56,270 nt of DNA from Winogradskyella sp. (lineage in GTDB: Bacteria; Bacteroidota; Bacteroidia; Flavobacteriales; Flavobacteriaceae). The translations under genes were made by a program, and so were the position numbers. Shown here piece by piece: positions 9,292 to 18,383 of the stretch. The stretch is taken from positions 1-56,270 of the forward strand of contig SHBX01000017.1 of the NCBI GenBank assembly GCA_004211785.1, read 5' to 3'. Each line of letters begins with the position of its first letter. The first letter of the stretch is position 1. Under the pieces are notes generated by a model, which was not told the origin of the DNA, did no database searches, and was given only the letters and a program-made list of their open reading frames with translations.

Positions 9292-10644
9292 TTAATTATT
9301 CTTTGCATTTAAAGTTTTATCAGTACCCATATAATCTTGTACCGTTCTAAAACCTATGTAGCTTCTTGCAGAATCTGCATATTCGTAATCTCTTGAGCTT
9401 ACTTGTAAGTAGTATGCAACATCTTTCCAAGAACCTCCTCTAACCACTTTGCGTTGGTTATTTTTATCGTTAACACTTGGACTGATACTTGACATGAATT
9501 CGTAAGAAGATGTTGAGTAAGAACTATTAACCCATTCTGACACATTACCTGCCATGTTATAAAGGTTAAAGTCATTTGGCTCATATGCATCAGCTTCTAC
9601 TGTATATAATGCTTGGTCTGCGGCATAATCGCCTCTTAACGGCTTAAAGTTTGCCATAAAACATCCTCTATCGTTAAGTGTATAATTATTTCCCCAAGGA
9701 AAAGTAGCACCTTGTAATCCACCACGAGCAGCATACTCCCATTCTGCTTCATTTGGTAATCTGTAGATATTTACTGGTTGCTTTTTCTTGCTTTTCTGGT
9801 ATTTGTTATGGTAGATAGTTCTCCATTGACAAAATGCTTTTGCTTGATCCCAAGACACACCAACTACTGGGTAATCTCCGTAGGCATCATGCCAAAAGTA
9901 ATCATTGTGCATTGGCTCGTTATAAGAATAAGCAAAATCACGAATCCAAACTGTTGTATCAGGATAAATCATAATTTCTCTTTGCTCTATAACATCAGAA
10001 CGTTTAAGAGCACGATCTTTTGCTGCAGCTTGTATATCCATTTCTGAATATTTAAAGATGAATTGAGACACATCCCAAGAACGTTGTCCATTGTATGACT
10101 CTTCTAATGGTAAATACATACCATCCATAACTTCTGCATATAACTCGTCTGGATAATCTTCTGTATCTAGATGTAAATCTACATCGTAGTTTAATTCTCT
10201 TTGATCGTTACCATAAGTATTAATCATATACTTTTGATAAGCATTAAGATTAGTCGTATCTGCATCACTATATGCAAATTCTCCAATATCATTATTGCCA
10301 GGTGTCTTACCTTCTAAGTCTGCCATTTCAGCAAGTTTTTCTCTAATGATTTGGTCTCTAACATCTTCAACAAATTGTCTGTACTCACTATTAGTGATTT
10401 CAGTTTCATCCATATAAAATGCTGGAACAGTAGCTGTCTTCGTAGGTGTGTCCTGCATACCTGCTAAATCATCATCTGATTTACCCATAATAAATGCGCC
10501 ACCAGGAATTAGTGTCATTCCGTAAGGCTTTTCGGGGTGCCATTTTTTACCTTTTGCGCCGACGACTTGTCCGCGGTCTCCAGAGTTACAGCTTACCATA
10601 AAAGCCAACACTGTGATTAGTAAAACAAGCTTATTAATTTTCAT
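9292..10644 (-). CDS. gldK: Gliding motility lipoprotein GldK
   Basis: A 450-residue lipoprotein of the formylglycine-generating-enzyme (SUMF1/FGE) fold. The signal peptide ends in a lipobox with Cys19 (FMVSC). The fold shows as GGAFIMG near residue 48, the NEAEWEYAARGG segment near 300, and GNVSEWV and VVRGGSWKD near the C-terminus. GldK/PorK forms the outer-membrane-associated ring of the type IX secretion system with GldN and is not expected to be an enzyme. It is the first gene of the gld operon. The 160-base region upstream holds a striking inverted repeat. Confidence 0.95.
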   Translation of the reverse strand: MKINKLVLLITVLAFMVSCNSGDRGQVVGAKGKKWHPEKPYGMTLIPGGAFIMGKSDDDLAGMQDTPTKTATVPAFYMDETEITNSEYRQFVEDVRDQIIREKLAEMADLEGKTPGNNDIGEFAYSDADTTNLNAYQKYMINTYGNDQRELNYDVDLHLDTEDYPDELYAEVMDGMYLPLEESYNGQRSWDVSQFIFKYSEMDIQAAAKDRALKRSDVIEQREIMIYPDTTVWIRDFAYSYNEPMHNDYFWHDAYGDYPVVGVSWDQAKAFCQWRTIYHNKYQKSKKKQPVNIYRLPNEAEWEYAARGGLQGATFPWGNNYTLNDRGCFMANFKPLRGDYAADQALYTVEADAYEPNDFNLYNMAGNVSEWVNSSYSTSSYEFMSSISPSVNDKNNQRKVVRGGSWKDVAYYLQVSSRDYEYADSARSYIGFRTVQDYMGTDKTLNAKNN

Positions 10645-10686
10645 AAAAACTATAGGTTAAATTAGTATCCTTAAATTTTGAGATGG

Positions 10687-10694
10687 TAAACATA
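10687..10694 (-). promoter_or_regulatory. Possible -7 element for gldK
   Basis: The minus strand reads TATGTTTA, seven of eight bases of TAnnTTTG, 43 bases before the gldK start. No good -33 box is present. Confidence 0.3.
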
Positions 10695-10735
10695 TTTCAA
10701 TTAATCGGAAAAAACAACTTTTTTTCGATTTTTTT

Positions 10736-10767
10736 TGCATTTCATCCTTGTAAAAATGCATTTCGTC
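10736..10767. repeat. Two direct repeats of TGCATTTCRTC upstream of gldK
   Basis: TGCATTTCATC (10736-10746) and TGCATTTCGTC (10757-10767) are spaced 21 bases start to start, about two helical turns. The complement of the second copy also occurs upstream of the LRR gene (2112-2122). They lie in the gldK promoter region and look like protein-binding half-sites. Confidence 0.45.
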
Positions 10768-10795
10768 GATAAAAATATCTCTAAACATCGACGAA
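10762..10795. promoter_or_regulatory. Perfect inverted repeat, candidate regulator site (copy 2, gldK)
   Basis: The arms TTCGTCGAT (10762-10770) and ATCGACGAA (10787-10795) are exact reverse complements of 9 bp with a 16-base spacer. No T run follows, so it does not look like a terminator. Its similarity to the repeat before the LRR gene suggests a binding site for a dimeric regulator; which one is not known. Confidence 0.5.
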
Positions 10796-10804
10796 CTGCG
10801 TTTT

Positions 10805-11971
10805 TTAGAAGTTATTCTTCCTGTATGCTTTATACCATCTTTCTGGTATCTTACCTTCTGTTGCAGCCACATAATCTTCATGTGTGCATGGTAATAACGT
10901 ATGCTTTTTTAATTTATTATTAAGATTTGCTAAAAAAGGAATCTCTATCCACCAACGTCCAGTTTTTATACTTTTGAAGAATATAAGCTCCTCATTTTCA
11001 ATAAGAACATTGTACTTTAGATAGTTATTAGCATTAGTGAAGTCATCATCTTTAACTCTACAATTTACACCTTCAATAAAATACCATATCATCTGTGCTA
11101 ATAGCATGGCCGTAATCGTATCCTTAGGTGCATAATGGTATTCATATATACCAAATGAAGAGACTTTATTACTTATACCTGCATAACGCGTAATGGCACA
11201 AATTTCTTTTCCGTCTAAACCGTTAGGTGTAAACTTAAGTCGGTCTCCCACTTCTGCAGCACGCACAGATTTTAAATCTACTGTGACAATATGCGCATCA
11301 CGCATAACAGGTTCTACACTATTTATAGTATTAGAAATCTCGCCTAATCGATATGCCTCGAAGTACAAACGCTCCATTAAATCTATTTCTTCCTGAGAAT
11401 TGAAATAGGTCTGGTAACCAATGGTAGAATAATTAAATAAGTTATAAGGCTCTTCTAAAATAATTTTACCAAAGTAACTATTGTTTTTTATTGGTAGTGA
11501 TGTGTCACCTAAATCAAAATTAGTATCTACATTAACAATATTAACCATAGGTTGGAGATTGTCATATGCTCTATAATTGGCGTAAGTTAAATCTTGACTA
11601 CCTCCTATTATAATAGGTATAATATTTTTTTCTACTAATAATTCAATTGTGGTTCGTAAAGCAAAGTAACTGTCTTCGGCAGACTCTCCTGGCTCTATAT
11701 CTCCTAAATCTGCAATAATTGTATGCCAGTTTCCTGGAAACAAACTGTAAAGTGTTTTACGAACATCATCAAAGTTAAGTTCAGCTCCAATGTAATTAAT
11801 ATCGTTCCTGTTTTCTTTAACTCCAATTATAGCAAGTTGCACTTCATCTATATCTGGCATGCCATGTTGCTCAGAGTGTATTTTGAATTTTCTACCTAAT
11901 GTTTGCTGTGATAATAATTCGCTATGGGCTAAAACTGAATCAGAAACTGGAGATAGAAAATTAAAATTCAT
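10805..11971 (-). CDS. Ureohydrolase-fold protein (arginase/formimidoylglutamase-like), probably not an active hydrolase
   Basis: A 388-residue cytoplasmic protein with the arginase/agmatinase fold; relatives in Flavobacteriia are usually labelled formimidoylglutamase. The metal-binding motifs are altered. GGDHS reads GGSQD (residues 123-127), so the His is Gln. DAHxD reads DTNFD (149-153), so the His is Asn. DxDxxDP reads DLKSVRA (232-238), so Asp232 remains but the second and third Asp are Lys and Arg. With about half the dimanganese ligands gone, the usual guanidino-group hydrolysis is unlikely. It sits 6 bases after topA and just ahead of the gldKLMN operon, which may mean a structural or regulatory role; that is inference. 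Confidence 0.85.
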   Translation of the reverse strand: MNFNFLSPVSDSVLAHSELLSQQTLGRKFKIHSEQHGMPDIDEVQLAIIGVKENRNDINYIGAELNFDDVRKTLYSLFPGNWHTIIADLGDIEPGESAEDSYFALRTTIELLVEKNIIPIIIGGSQDLTYANYRAYDNLQPMVNIVNVDTNFDLGDTSLPIKNNSYFGKIILEEPYNLFNYSTIGYQTYFNSQEEIDLMERLYFEAYRLGEISNTINSVEPVMRDAHIVTVDLKSVRAAEVGDRLKFTPNGLDGKEICAITRYAGISNKVSSFGIYEYHYAPKDTITAMLLAQMIWYFIEGVNCRVKDDDFTNANNYLKYNVLIENEELIFFKSIKTGRWWIEIPFLANLNNKLKKHTLLPCTHEDYVAATEGKIPERWYKAYRKNNF

Positions 11972-11977
11972 GAAGTT

Positions 11978-14488
11978 TTACTTTTTTGCTGTCGTTTTCT
12001 TTTTAGTAGTTTTCTTTTTAGCAGCTTTTTTCTTTGGTGCGTTTTTCTCTAAAATGGCTTGAGCTTCTTCAAGTGTCATCTCTGAAACATCTTTTGTCTT
12101 AGGTAATTCGACTTTCTGTTTCCCTTTAATAACATTATGTCTTCCCCAACGGGCTTTTTCAACTCTTATGCCTTCCGCTTCCCAACTATGAATAAGCTTA
12201 TCTTTTTCTTTCTGGATTTTATCCTCGATTAAAGTAACAATATCCTCATCAGATAAATTATCCCAATCGTATTTTTTATTAACATTAATAAACATATTGT
12301 TCCATTTAATAAATGGTCCAAAACGTCCTTTACCTTTTTGCACATCTAAACCTTGATATGTATATATAGGCGCATCTGCTTTTTCTTTTTCTAAAATAAG
12401 CTCAACTGCTTGGTCATAATCAACACTTAACGGGTCTAAACCTTTTGGTAATGACACGAATTTTTTACCAAACTTTACATAAGGTCCAAAACGTCCATTG
12501 TTAACTTCAACCTCTTGGTCTTTATAATGTCCTAATGACTTTGGAAGCTGAAATAAATCCATTGCCTCTTCATAAGTAATGGAATTTAATTGTTGATCTG
12601 GAGATAAACTAGCAAATTTTGGCTTTTCCTCATCATCAACAGTACCTATTTGCACCATTGGTCCAAACTTACCTAAACGAACACTTACACGACGTCCAGT
12701 TTCAGGGTCCGTCCCTAAAATACGTTCGCCAGATTCGCGTTCTGCATTTTCCTGTACATCTTCAACTTGCGGATGAAACCCTTTGTAGAAGTCTTTCATC
12801 ATTGCTCGCCAATCTTCTTTACCTTCAGCTATATCATCAAAACTAGCTTCAACTTTTGCTGTGAAATTATAATCGAGAATACTTTCAAAATGATTCACCA
12901 AAAAATCGGTAACAATCATACCTATATCTGTAGGCACTAGTTTCCCTTTATCAGAACCTACTTTTTCTGTAAGTCCTTTTTCATTTATAGAATTATGTTC
13001 TAAAACAAGTTGTGAATAATTACGCTCAGTACCATCAACAGTTCCTTTTTCGACATAATTTCTATTCTGAATAGTTGAAATTGTCGGTGCATATGTCGAT
13101 GGACGACCAATACCAAGCTCTTCTAACTTCTTAACCAATGCAGCTTCTGTAAAACGTGCTGGTGGTCTAGTAAAGCGCTCAGTTGCTGTGATATAATTAT
13201 TATCTAAAGCATCCGACACTTTTAAATCTGGCAATAAACCTGATTGCTCCGTATCTTCATCATCAGTACCTTCTAAATATACTTTAAGGAAACCATCAAA
13301 AGTTATAATCTCTCCATTAGCTGAAAATAATTCTGAAACTGGTTGAGATGCATTGACTTTAATCTTAACATTGGTACGCTCTAAATTTGCTTCACTCATT
13401 TGTGATGCAATCGCACGTTTCCATATTAACTCATACAATCTCGCTTGGTCGCGCTCTGCATTTACAGAATGACTTGCAAAATTAGTAGGTCGTATGGCTT
13501 CGTGAGCTTCCTGAGCACCTTTAGATTTTCCTTTGTAATTACGTGGCTTACTATAAGGGTTACCATAAGCAGTTACAATTTCGTTTTGCGCTCCTTTTTT
13601 TGCTTCATCAGATAGATTTACACTATCGGTTCTCATATATGTAATAAGACCTGCTTCATACAAACGTTGTGCATTACTCATCGTACGGCTTACAGAGAAA
13701 CCAAGTTTTCTTGAAGCTTCTTGTTGTAATGTAGATGTTGTAAATGGTGGTGCTGGTGATTTTTTAACTGGTTTTTTCTCTAGATTTGCAACCTCATATG
13801 ACGCTGCAATATTTTTATTTAAAAAGACTTGTGCCTCTTCTTTAGTTTTAAAATTCTTAGGCAACTTGGCTTTGAAAGTTGCGTTAGTAGACGTTTTAAA
13901 TTCAGCATCAACTCTATAAGAAGCTTCAGCATTAAACTTTTGAATTTCACGTTCACGTTCAACTATTAAACGTACAGAAACCGATTGTACTCTGCCAGCA
14001 GAAAGACCTCCTTTTACTTTTCGCCATAAAACCGGTGATAATTCGTAACCAACAATTCTATCAAGAACACGACGCGCCTGTTGTGCGTCTACTAAATTAT
14101 AATCTATACTACGAGGATTCTCAATAGCCTTTTGAATAGCACTCTTTGTAATCTCGTGAAAAACAATTCGCTTTGTCTTTTCTATATCTAAACCCAAAGT
14201 TTCAGCAAGATGCCAAGCAATGGCTTCTCCTTCTCTATCCTCATCACTAGCTAACCAAACCATCTCTGCTTTTTTAGCTAAATCCTTAAGTTTCTTTACA
14301 ACATCTTTCTTGTCTTTAGAAACTTGATATTTTGGCTTAAAGTCTCCATCTACATCAACTCCTAATTCCTTTGAAGGTAAATCAGCAATATGTCCAAAAC
14401 TGGACTCTACTTTATAATCTTTTCCAAGAAATTTTTCAATGGTTTTTGCTTTTGCAGGTGACTCAACTATGACTAGGTTCTTCGGCAT
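11978..14488 (-). CDS. topA: DNA topoisomerase I
   Basis: An 836-residue type IA topoisomerase, which relaxes negative supercoils by single-strand passage. The N-terminal TOPRIM domain has IVESPAKAKTIEKFLG and the acidic DEDREGEAIAWHL motif (about residues 82-94). The catalytic Tyr lies in LITYMRTDS (about residue 294). The C-terminal part carries repeated topoisomerase C-terminal domains with GRFGPYVKFGKKF-like and GRFGPFIKWN segments, without zinc-finger Cys clusters. The protein ends in a Lys/Ala/Thr-rich tail that probably binds DNA non-specifically. It appears to be co-transcribed with the ureohydrolase-like gene downstream. Confidence 0.97.
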   Translation of the reverse strand: MPKNLVIVESPAKAKTIEKFLGKDYKVESSFGHIADLPSKELGVDVDGDFKPKYQVSKDKKDVVKKLKDLAKKAEMVWLASDEDREGEAIAWHLAETLGLDIEKTKRIVFHEITKSAIQKAIENPRSIDYNLVDAQQARRVLDRIVGYELSPVLWRKVKGGLSAGRVQSVSVRLIVEREREIQKFNAEASYRVDAEFKTSTNATFKAKLPKNFKTKEEAQVFLNKNIAASYEVANLEKKPVKKSPAPPFTTSTLQQEASRKLGFSVSRTMSNAQRLYEAGLITYMRTDSVNLSDEAKKGAQNEIVTAYGNPYSKPRNYKGKSKGAQEAHEAIRPTNFASHSVNAERDQARLYELIWKRAIASQMSEANLERTNVKIKVNASQPVSELFSANGEIITFDGFLKVYLEGTDDEDTEQSGLLPDLKVSDALDNNYITATERFTRPPARFTEAALVKKLEELGIGRPSTYAPTISTIQNRNYVEKGTVDGTERNYSQLVLEHNSINEKGLTEKVGSDKGKLVPTDIGMIVTDFLVNHFESILDYNFTAKVEASFDDIAEGKEDWRAMMKDFYKGFHPQVEDVQENAERESGERILGTDPETGRRVSVRLGKFGPMVQIGTVDDEEKPKFASLSPDQQLNSITYEEAMDLFQLPKSLGHYKDQEVEVNNGRFGPYVKFGKKFVSLPKGLDPLSVDYDQAVELILEKEKADAPIYTYQGLDVQKGKGRFGPFIKWNNMFINVNKKYDWDNLSDEDIVTLIEDKIQKEKDKLIHSWEAEGIRVEKARWGRHNVIKGKQKVELPKTKDVSEMTLEEAQAILEKNAPKKKAAKKKTTKKKTTAKK

Positions 14489-14605
14489 TCTTCGTTTTTT
14501 TTGAGGTCACAAAGGTATATGAAAAATAATTTAACTACCTAATTAAAATTCAATCAAGCTTTAGATTTAGCATATTTTTAAGGAAGAATTAATCGATTTA
14601 TAAAG

Positions 14606-15514
14606 CTAAAAATTCCGACTAAAACTTAAAGTCCCAAAAGAATGAGATGAAGATAATGGTGTTTCTTTTGTGTTAAAATTATAGATAAGTTTAAGAGTGT
14701 TTTTCTTAAATTTTAAAGTGCCTCCAATTTTAAGTTCAAAAATATGAGGCTCATGATTAGTGGTAAACGTCTTATCATTATAATCCAAACTTCCCTGAAT
14801 TAAAGTATTGTGTAAAACATATCTATGTCCCAAACTTATCAATCCAAAAAACTCATTAGTATTGGTGCTATCTATAAAGTTGTTTCTAGAAGAGCTATTA
14901 AACGTATTAAGTTTCCCAAAAGCATATTCAATATTATTAGATAGATAAATATCTTTGGTTCCCAGAGATGGTTCTATAACATATTTAAAAGCTTGTCTTT
15001 TACTAAATGGTATATTCCATATGTACCTAGCCTTCAAATTAATTAAGAATTTAGATTCAATTTCTTGTGTCCAAGTCGGTACATCTATATTAAAGAATTC
15101 ATGCGCCCAGGTTTGTATTTTTCCTGACAAAGCTTCTTCGCCAGTAATACCTGTTTCTAAAGCAATAAAGAACGCTGAGTTAACTTTTATTTTTCCTATT
15201 TCAGCTTTTACAAAAAACCAACCCGCATATGGTCTATCAAAATCTCTTGGGTCTATAGACCTAAGATTGGTAGGTGTATAGGTTTCATTCCCAAGAGTAA
15301 TATTTAATTGTAGTTTATTAGATTCTGCTTTTTTTAAAATGAAATTATTCTTCAGGTCTTTACGATAGGTAAGAAACAAACCACTTGTATAATATCTATC
15401 TACTAAAACTAACTTATCATTTTCTATTTTAAGCTCTAACTGCTCATTGTTGTTTTGAGCAAAGGCATTAAAAACAATGAGTAATTTAATTGCAAATAGA
15501 AATTGTGTTTTCAA
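14606..15514 (-). CDS. LpxR-like / DUF2219 outer-membrane protein
   Basis: An exported beta-barrel protein of the DUF2219 family, which includes the lipid A 3'-O-deacylase LpxR. The hallmark is the DRYYTSGL stretch shortly after the signal peptide, close to the family TDRYYTNG motif; a FDRPYAGW segment further on is also typical. The body is beta-rich and ends in an aromatic residue (FSRNF), as barrels do. The start is placed at TTG 15514, giving the signal peptide MKTQFLFAIKLLIVFNAFAQ. An ATG at 15574 would add 20 residues before it, which is less likely. Deacylase activity is not proven. Confidence 0.75.
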   Translation of the reverse strand: MKTQFLFAIKLLIVFNAFAQNNNEQLELKIENDKLVLVDRYYTSGLFLTYRKDLKNNFILKKAESNKLQLNITLGNETYTPTNLRSIDPRDFDRPYAGWFFVKAEIGKIKVNSAFFIALETGITGEEALSGKIQTWAHEFFNIDVPTWTQEIESKFLINLKARYIWNIPFSKRQAFKYVIEPSLGTKDIYLSNNIEYAFGKLNTFNSSSRNNFIDSTNTNEFFGLISLGHRYVLHNTLIQGSLDYNDKTFTTNHEPHIFELKIGGTLKFKKNTLKLIYNFNTKETPLSSSHSFGTLSFSRNF

Positions 15515-15571
15515 TAGTAATAGATTGTGTAAATGTTTTAAGTCGTTAAATATCAAAAAAATTAACGACAC

Positions 15572-15615
15572 CATTCTGCCACTTTGTCATAAGACTAAAA
15601 ATAATCCTATCTTTG
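15572..15615 (+). promoter_or_regulatory. Promoter of the miaB operon with extended upstream block
   Basis: TTTG (15583-15586), a 21-base spacer and TATCTTTG (15608-15615) form a textbook Bacteroidota promoter. The -33 box is embedded in CATTCTGCCACTTTGTCA (15572-15589), which is identical at 17 of 18 positions to the block before groES and sits at the same distance from the -7 TTTG. Within it, TGCCA-N3-TGTCA is an imperfect inverted repeat. Confidence 0.75.
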
Positions 15616-15666
15616 CATGCTTATTGAGAATTTGATAACAAAGAGATATTTCGTTTTATCGAAATA

Positions 15667-17121
15667 ATGCATATGGAAAAAATAATAGACGAAAACAAGC
15701 AAGGTGAAAGCCTAACACTTGAAGCAAAGAACGGCAATACTCGCAAACTTTTTATAGAAAGTTACGGCTGCCAAATGAATTTTAGTGATAGTGAGATTGT
15801 AGCTTCAATATTATCAAAAGAAGGATTCAACACGACAAAGACACTTGAAGACGCTGATTTGGTTTTAGTAAACACTTGCTCTATTAGAGATAAGGCAGAA
15901 CAAACTGTTCGCAAGCGTCTCGAAAAATATAACGCTGTAAAAAGAAGCAAAAACCCAAAAATGAAAATTGGTGTTTTAGGTTGTATGGCAGAGCGTTTAA
16001 AAAGTAAGTTTCTTGAAGAAGAAAAAATGGTTGACCTCGTTGTTGGACCAGATGCTTACAAAGATTTGCCAAATCTCATTAGTGAAGTTGACGATGGCAG
16101 AAATGCCATCAATGTGATACTTTCTAAAGAAGAGACTTACGGTGATATTGCTCCTGTTCGTTTAAATAGTAACGGTGTCACTGCTTTTGTTTCTATTACT
16201 CGTGGTTGTGACAATATGTGTACGTTTTGTGTAGTCCCTTTTACTAGAGGTCGTGAACGTAGTCGTGAACCTCAATCCATTATTGAAGAAATTAATGATT
16301 TAGCAAACAAAGGTTTTAAAGAAGTAACACTTCTTGGTCAAAACGTAGATAGTTTTTTATGGTATGGCGGCGGTTTAAAGAAAGATTTCAAAAAAGCTAC
16401 CGATATGCAAAAAGCAACAGCTGTAAATTTCGCAATGCTTTTAGATATGTGTGCCAAAGCACAACCAAAAATGCGTTTTCGTTTCTCGACATCTAATCCT
16501 CAGGACATGACGATAGATGTGATTGAAACTATGGCAAAGCATAGAAACATTTGTAACTATGTGCACTTACCTGTGCAAAGTGGAAACAATCGTATTCTTA
16601 AAGAAATGAATCGTTTGCACACACGTGAAGAATATTTTGAATTGATTGACAACATTCGTCGTATCATACCAGATATTGCTATTAGTCAAGATATGATTGC
16701 TGGTTTCCCAACAGAAACCGAAGAAGAGCACCAAGACACATTAAGCTTAATGGACTATGTAAAGTATGACTTTGGGTTTATGTTTGCCTATTCCGAACGT
16801 CCAGGGACATTAGCTGGTCGCCGTATGGAAGATGATATTCCTGCTGATGTGAAACAACGTCGTTTGAATGAGATTCAAGCCCTACAGCGTGAACACAGCC
16901 ATTATAGAACGCAACAAAATGTTGGTAAAGTTCAAGAAATTTTAATCGAAAAATCATCTAAAAAATCGGAGGCGCATTGGTCAGGAAGAAACTCACAAAA
17001 CACTGTTGCAGTTTTCCCAAAAGAGCACTATAAAGTTGGTGACTTTGTAAACGTAAAAATTACAGATTGTACCTCAGCAACCTTAATAGGTGAGGCCGTT
17101 GGATATTCTGACAATAATTAA
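15667..17121 (+). CDS. miaB: tRNA-2-methylthio-N6-dimethylallyladenosine synthase MiaB
   Basis: A 484-residue radical-SAM methylthiotransferase that adds a methylthio group to isopentenyl-adenosine 37 of tRNAs. The N-terminal domain holds the three Cys of the auxiliary iron-sulphur cluster (YGCQMN, NTCSIR, LGCMAE). The radical-SAM motif CDNMCTFC lies near residue 180. A TRAM RNA-binding domain ends the protein (about residues 420-480). ATG 15667 is used; an in-frame ATG at 15673 is an alternative. It opens an operon with the sigma-54 activator 4 bases downstream. Confidence 0.97.
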   Translation: MHMEKIIDENKQGESLTLEAKNGNTRKLFIESYGCQMNFSDSEIVASILSKEGFNTTKTLEDADLVLVNTCSIRDKAEQTVRKRLEKYNAVKRSKNPKMKIGVLGCMAERLKSKFLEEEKMVDLVVGPDAYKDLPNLISEVDDGRNAINVILSKEETYGDIAPVRLNSNGVTAFVSITRGCDNMCTFCVVPFTRGRERSREPQSIIEEINDLANKGFKEVTLLGQNVDSFLWYGGGLKKDFKKATDMQKATAVNFAMLLDMCAKAQPKMRFRFSTSNPQDMTIDVIETMAKHRNICNYVHLPVQSGNNRILKEMNRLHTREEYFELIDNIRRIIPDIAISQDMIAGFPTETEEEHQDTLSLMDYVKYDFGFMFAYSERPGTLAGRRMEDDIPADVKQRRLNEIQALQREHSHYRTQQNVGKVQEILIEKSSKKSEAHWSGRNSQNTVAVFPKEHYKVGDFVNVKITDCTSATLIGEAVGYSDNN

Positions 17122-17125
17122 TAAT

Positions 17126-18382
17126 ATGGAATCAATACAAGCCATAAAACAACGTTTTGGAATTATTGGTAACGATGCCAAACTTAATCGTTCTATCGAA
17201 AAAGCGATACAAGTAGCGCCTACCGATATTTCTATATTAGTTACCGGAGAAAGTGGTGTTGGTAAAGAAAGTATTCCGAAAATTATACATCAGCTTTCGC
17301 ATCGTAAACATGGCAAATATATTGCTGTAAACTGTGGTGCTATTCCTGAAGGCACTATTGACAGCGAATTATTTGGTCACGAAAAAGGGGCTTTCACTGG
17401 AGCTACACAAACTCGTTCTGGGTATTTTGAAGTTGCTGATGGTGGTACTATTTTCTTAGATGAAGTTGGCGAATTGCCTCTAACAACACAAGTACGTTTA
17501 TTACGTGTTTTAGAAAATGGCGAGTTTATTAAAGTAGGTTCAAGTAAGGTTCAAAAGACAGATGTTCGTATTGTTGCGGCAACAAACGTGAACATGTTTG
17601 AAGCTATTAAGAAAGAAAAGTTCAGAGAAGATTTATACTACCGTTTAAGTACGATTGAAATTAACCTTCCTGCCCTTCGCGAACGTAAAGATGATATTCA
17701 TTTGTTATTCAGAAAATTTGCTAGTGACTTTGCATTAAAATATAAAATGCCAACTGTAAAGCTTGCTGACGATGCTGTACAATTGCTAACCAGTTATCGT
17801 TGGAACGGAAATATCCGTCAGCTACGTAATGTTGCCGAGCAAGTTTCAGTTTTAGAACACAATCGTTCTATTTCTAGTGCAACTTTAAAAAATTATTTAC
17901 CTACTGGAGCTGGACAGAATTTACCAGCAGTGATTAAAGATACCAAATCTGAAAGTGACTTTAGTAATGAGCGTGAGATTTTGTACAAAGTCTTATTTGA
18001 TATGAAGAGTGACCTCAATGACTTAAAAAAGTTAACGATGGAACTCATGAAAAGCGGTAACGTCTCTGAAGTCGAAAAAGATAATGAAGGTCTCATTCAA
18101 AAAATATATGGTAATAACGAAGAAGAAACTGTACAAGATGTTCCTGTTTTAGCCATACCAGAACACAGAGAAGAAATCGTTGAACCGGTTATTGAAACTG
18201 AAGACAAATATCATTTTGCTGAAGAGATTGAAGAAGAGGAAACACTATCGCTTCATGACAAAGAATTAGAATTAATTAAAAAATCGCTTGAACGTCACAG
18301 TGGAAAACGTAAATTAGCTGCTGCCGAATTAGGCATTAGCGAACGTACTTTATATCGAAAAATAAAACAATACGATTTATAA
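17126..18382 (+). CDS. Sigma-54-dependent transcription activator without a sensory domain
   Basis: A 418-residue AAA+ enhancer-binding protein. The ATPase starts almost at the N-terminus: Walker A GESGVGKE (residues 41-48), the sigma-54 contact loop GAFTGA (88-93), Walker B GGTIFLDE (106-113) and the FREDLYYRLS sensor/arginine-finger region. A Glu-rich, probably flexible stretch covers about residues 280-380. A Fis-type helix-turn-helix ends it (GKRKLAAAELGISERTLYRK). No receiver, GAF or PAS domain precedes the ATPase, so activity must be set by expression level or a partner protein. The start is ATG 17126, 4 bases after miaB; an upstream in-frame alternative overlaps miaB. Targets may include groESL and its own operon (inference). 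Confidence 0.92.
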   Translation: MESIQAIKQRFGIIGNDAKLNRSIEKAIQVAPTDISILVTGESGVGKESIPKIIHQLSHRKHGKYIAVNCGAIPEGTIDSELFGHEKGAFTGATQTRSGYFEVADGGTIFLDEVGELPLTTQVRLLRVLENGEFIKVGSSKVQKTDVRIVAATNVNMFEAIKKEKFREDLYYRLSTIEINLPALRERKDDIHLLFRKFASDFALKYKMPTVKLADDAVQLLTSYRWNGNIRQLRNVAEQVSVLEHNRSISSATLKNYLPTGAGQNLPAVIKDTKSESDFSNEREILYKVLFDMKSDLNDLKKLTMELMKSGNVSEVEKDNEGLIQKIYGNNEEETVQDVPVLAIPEHREEIVEPVIETEDKYHFAEEIEEEETLSLHDKELELIKKSLERHSGKRKLAAAELGISERTLYRKIKQYDL

Positions 18383-18383
18383 A

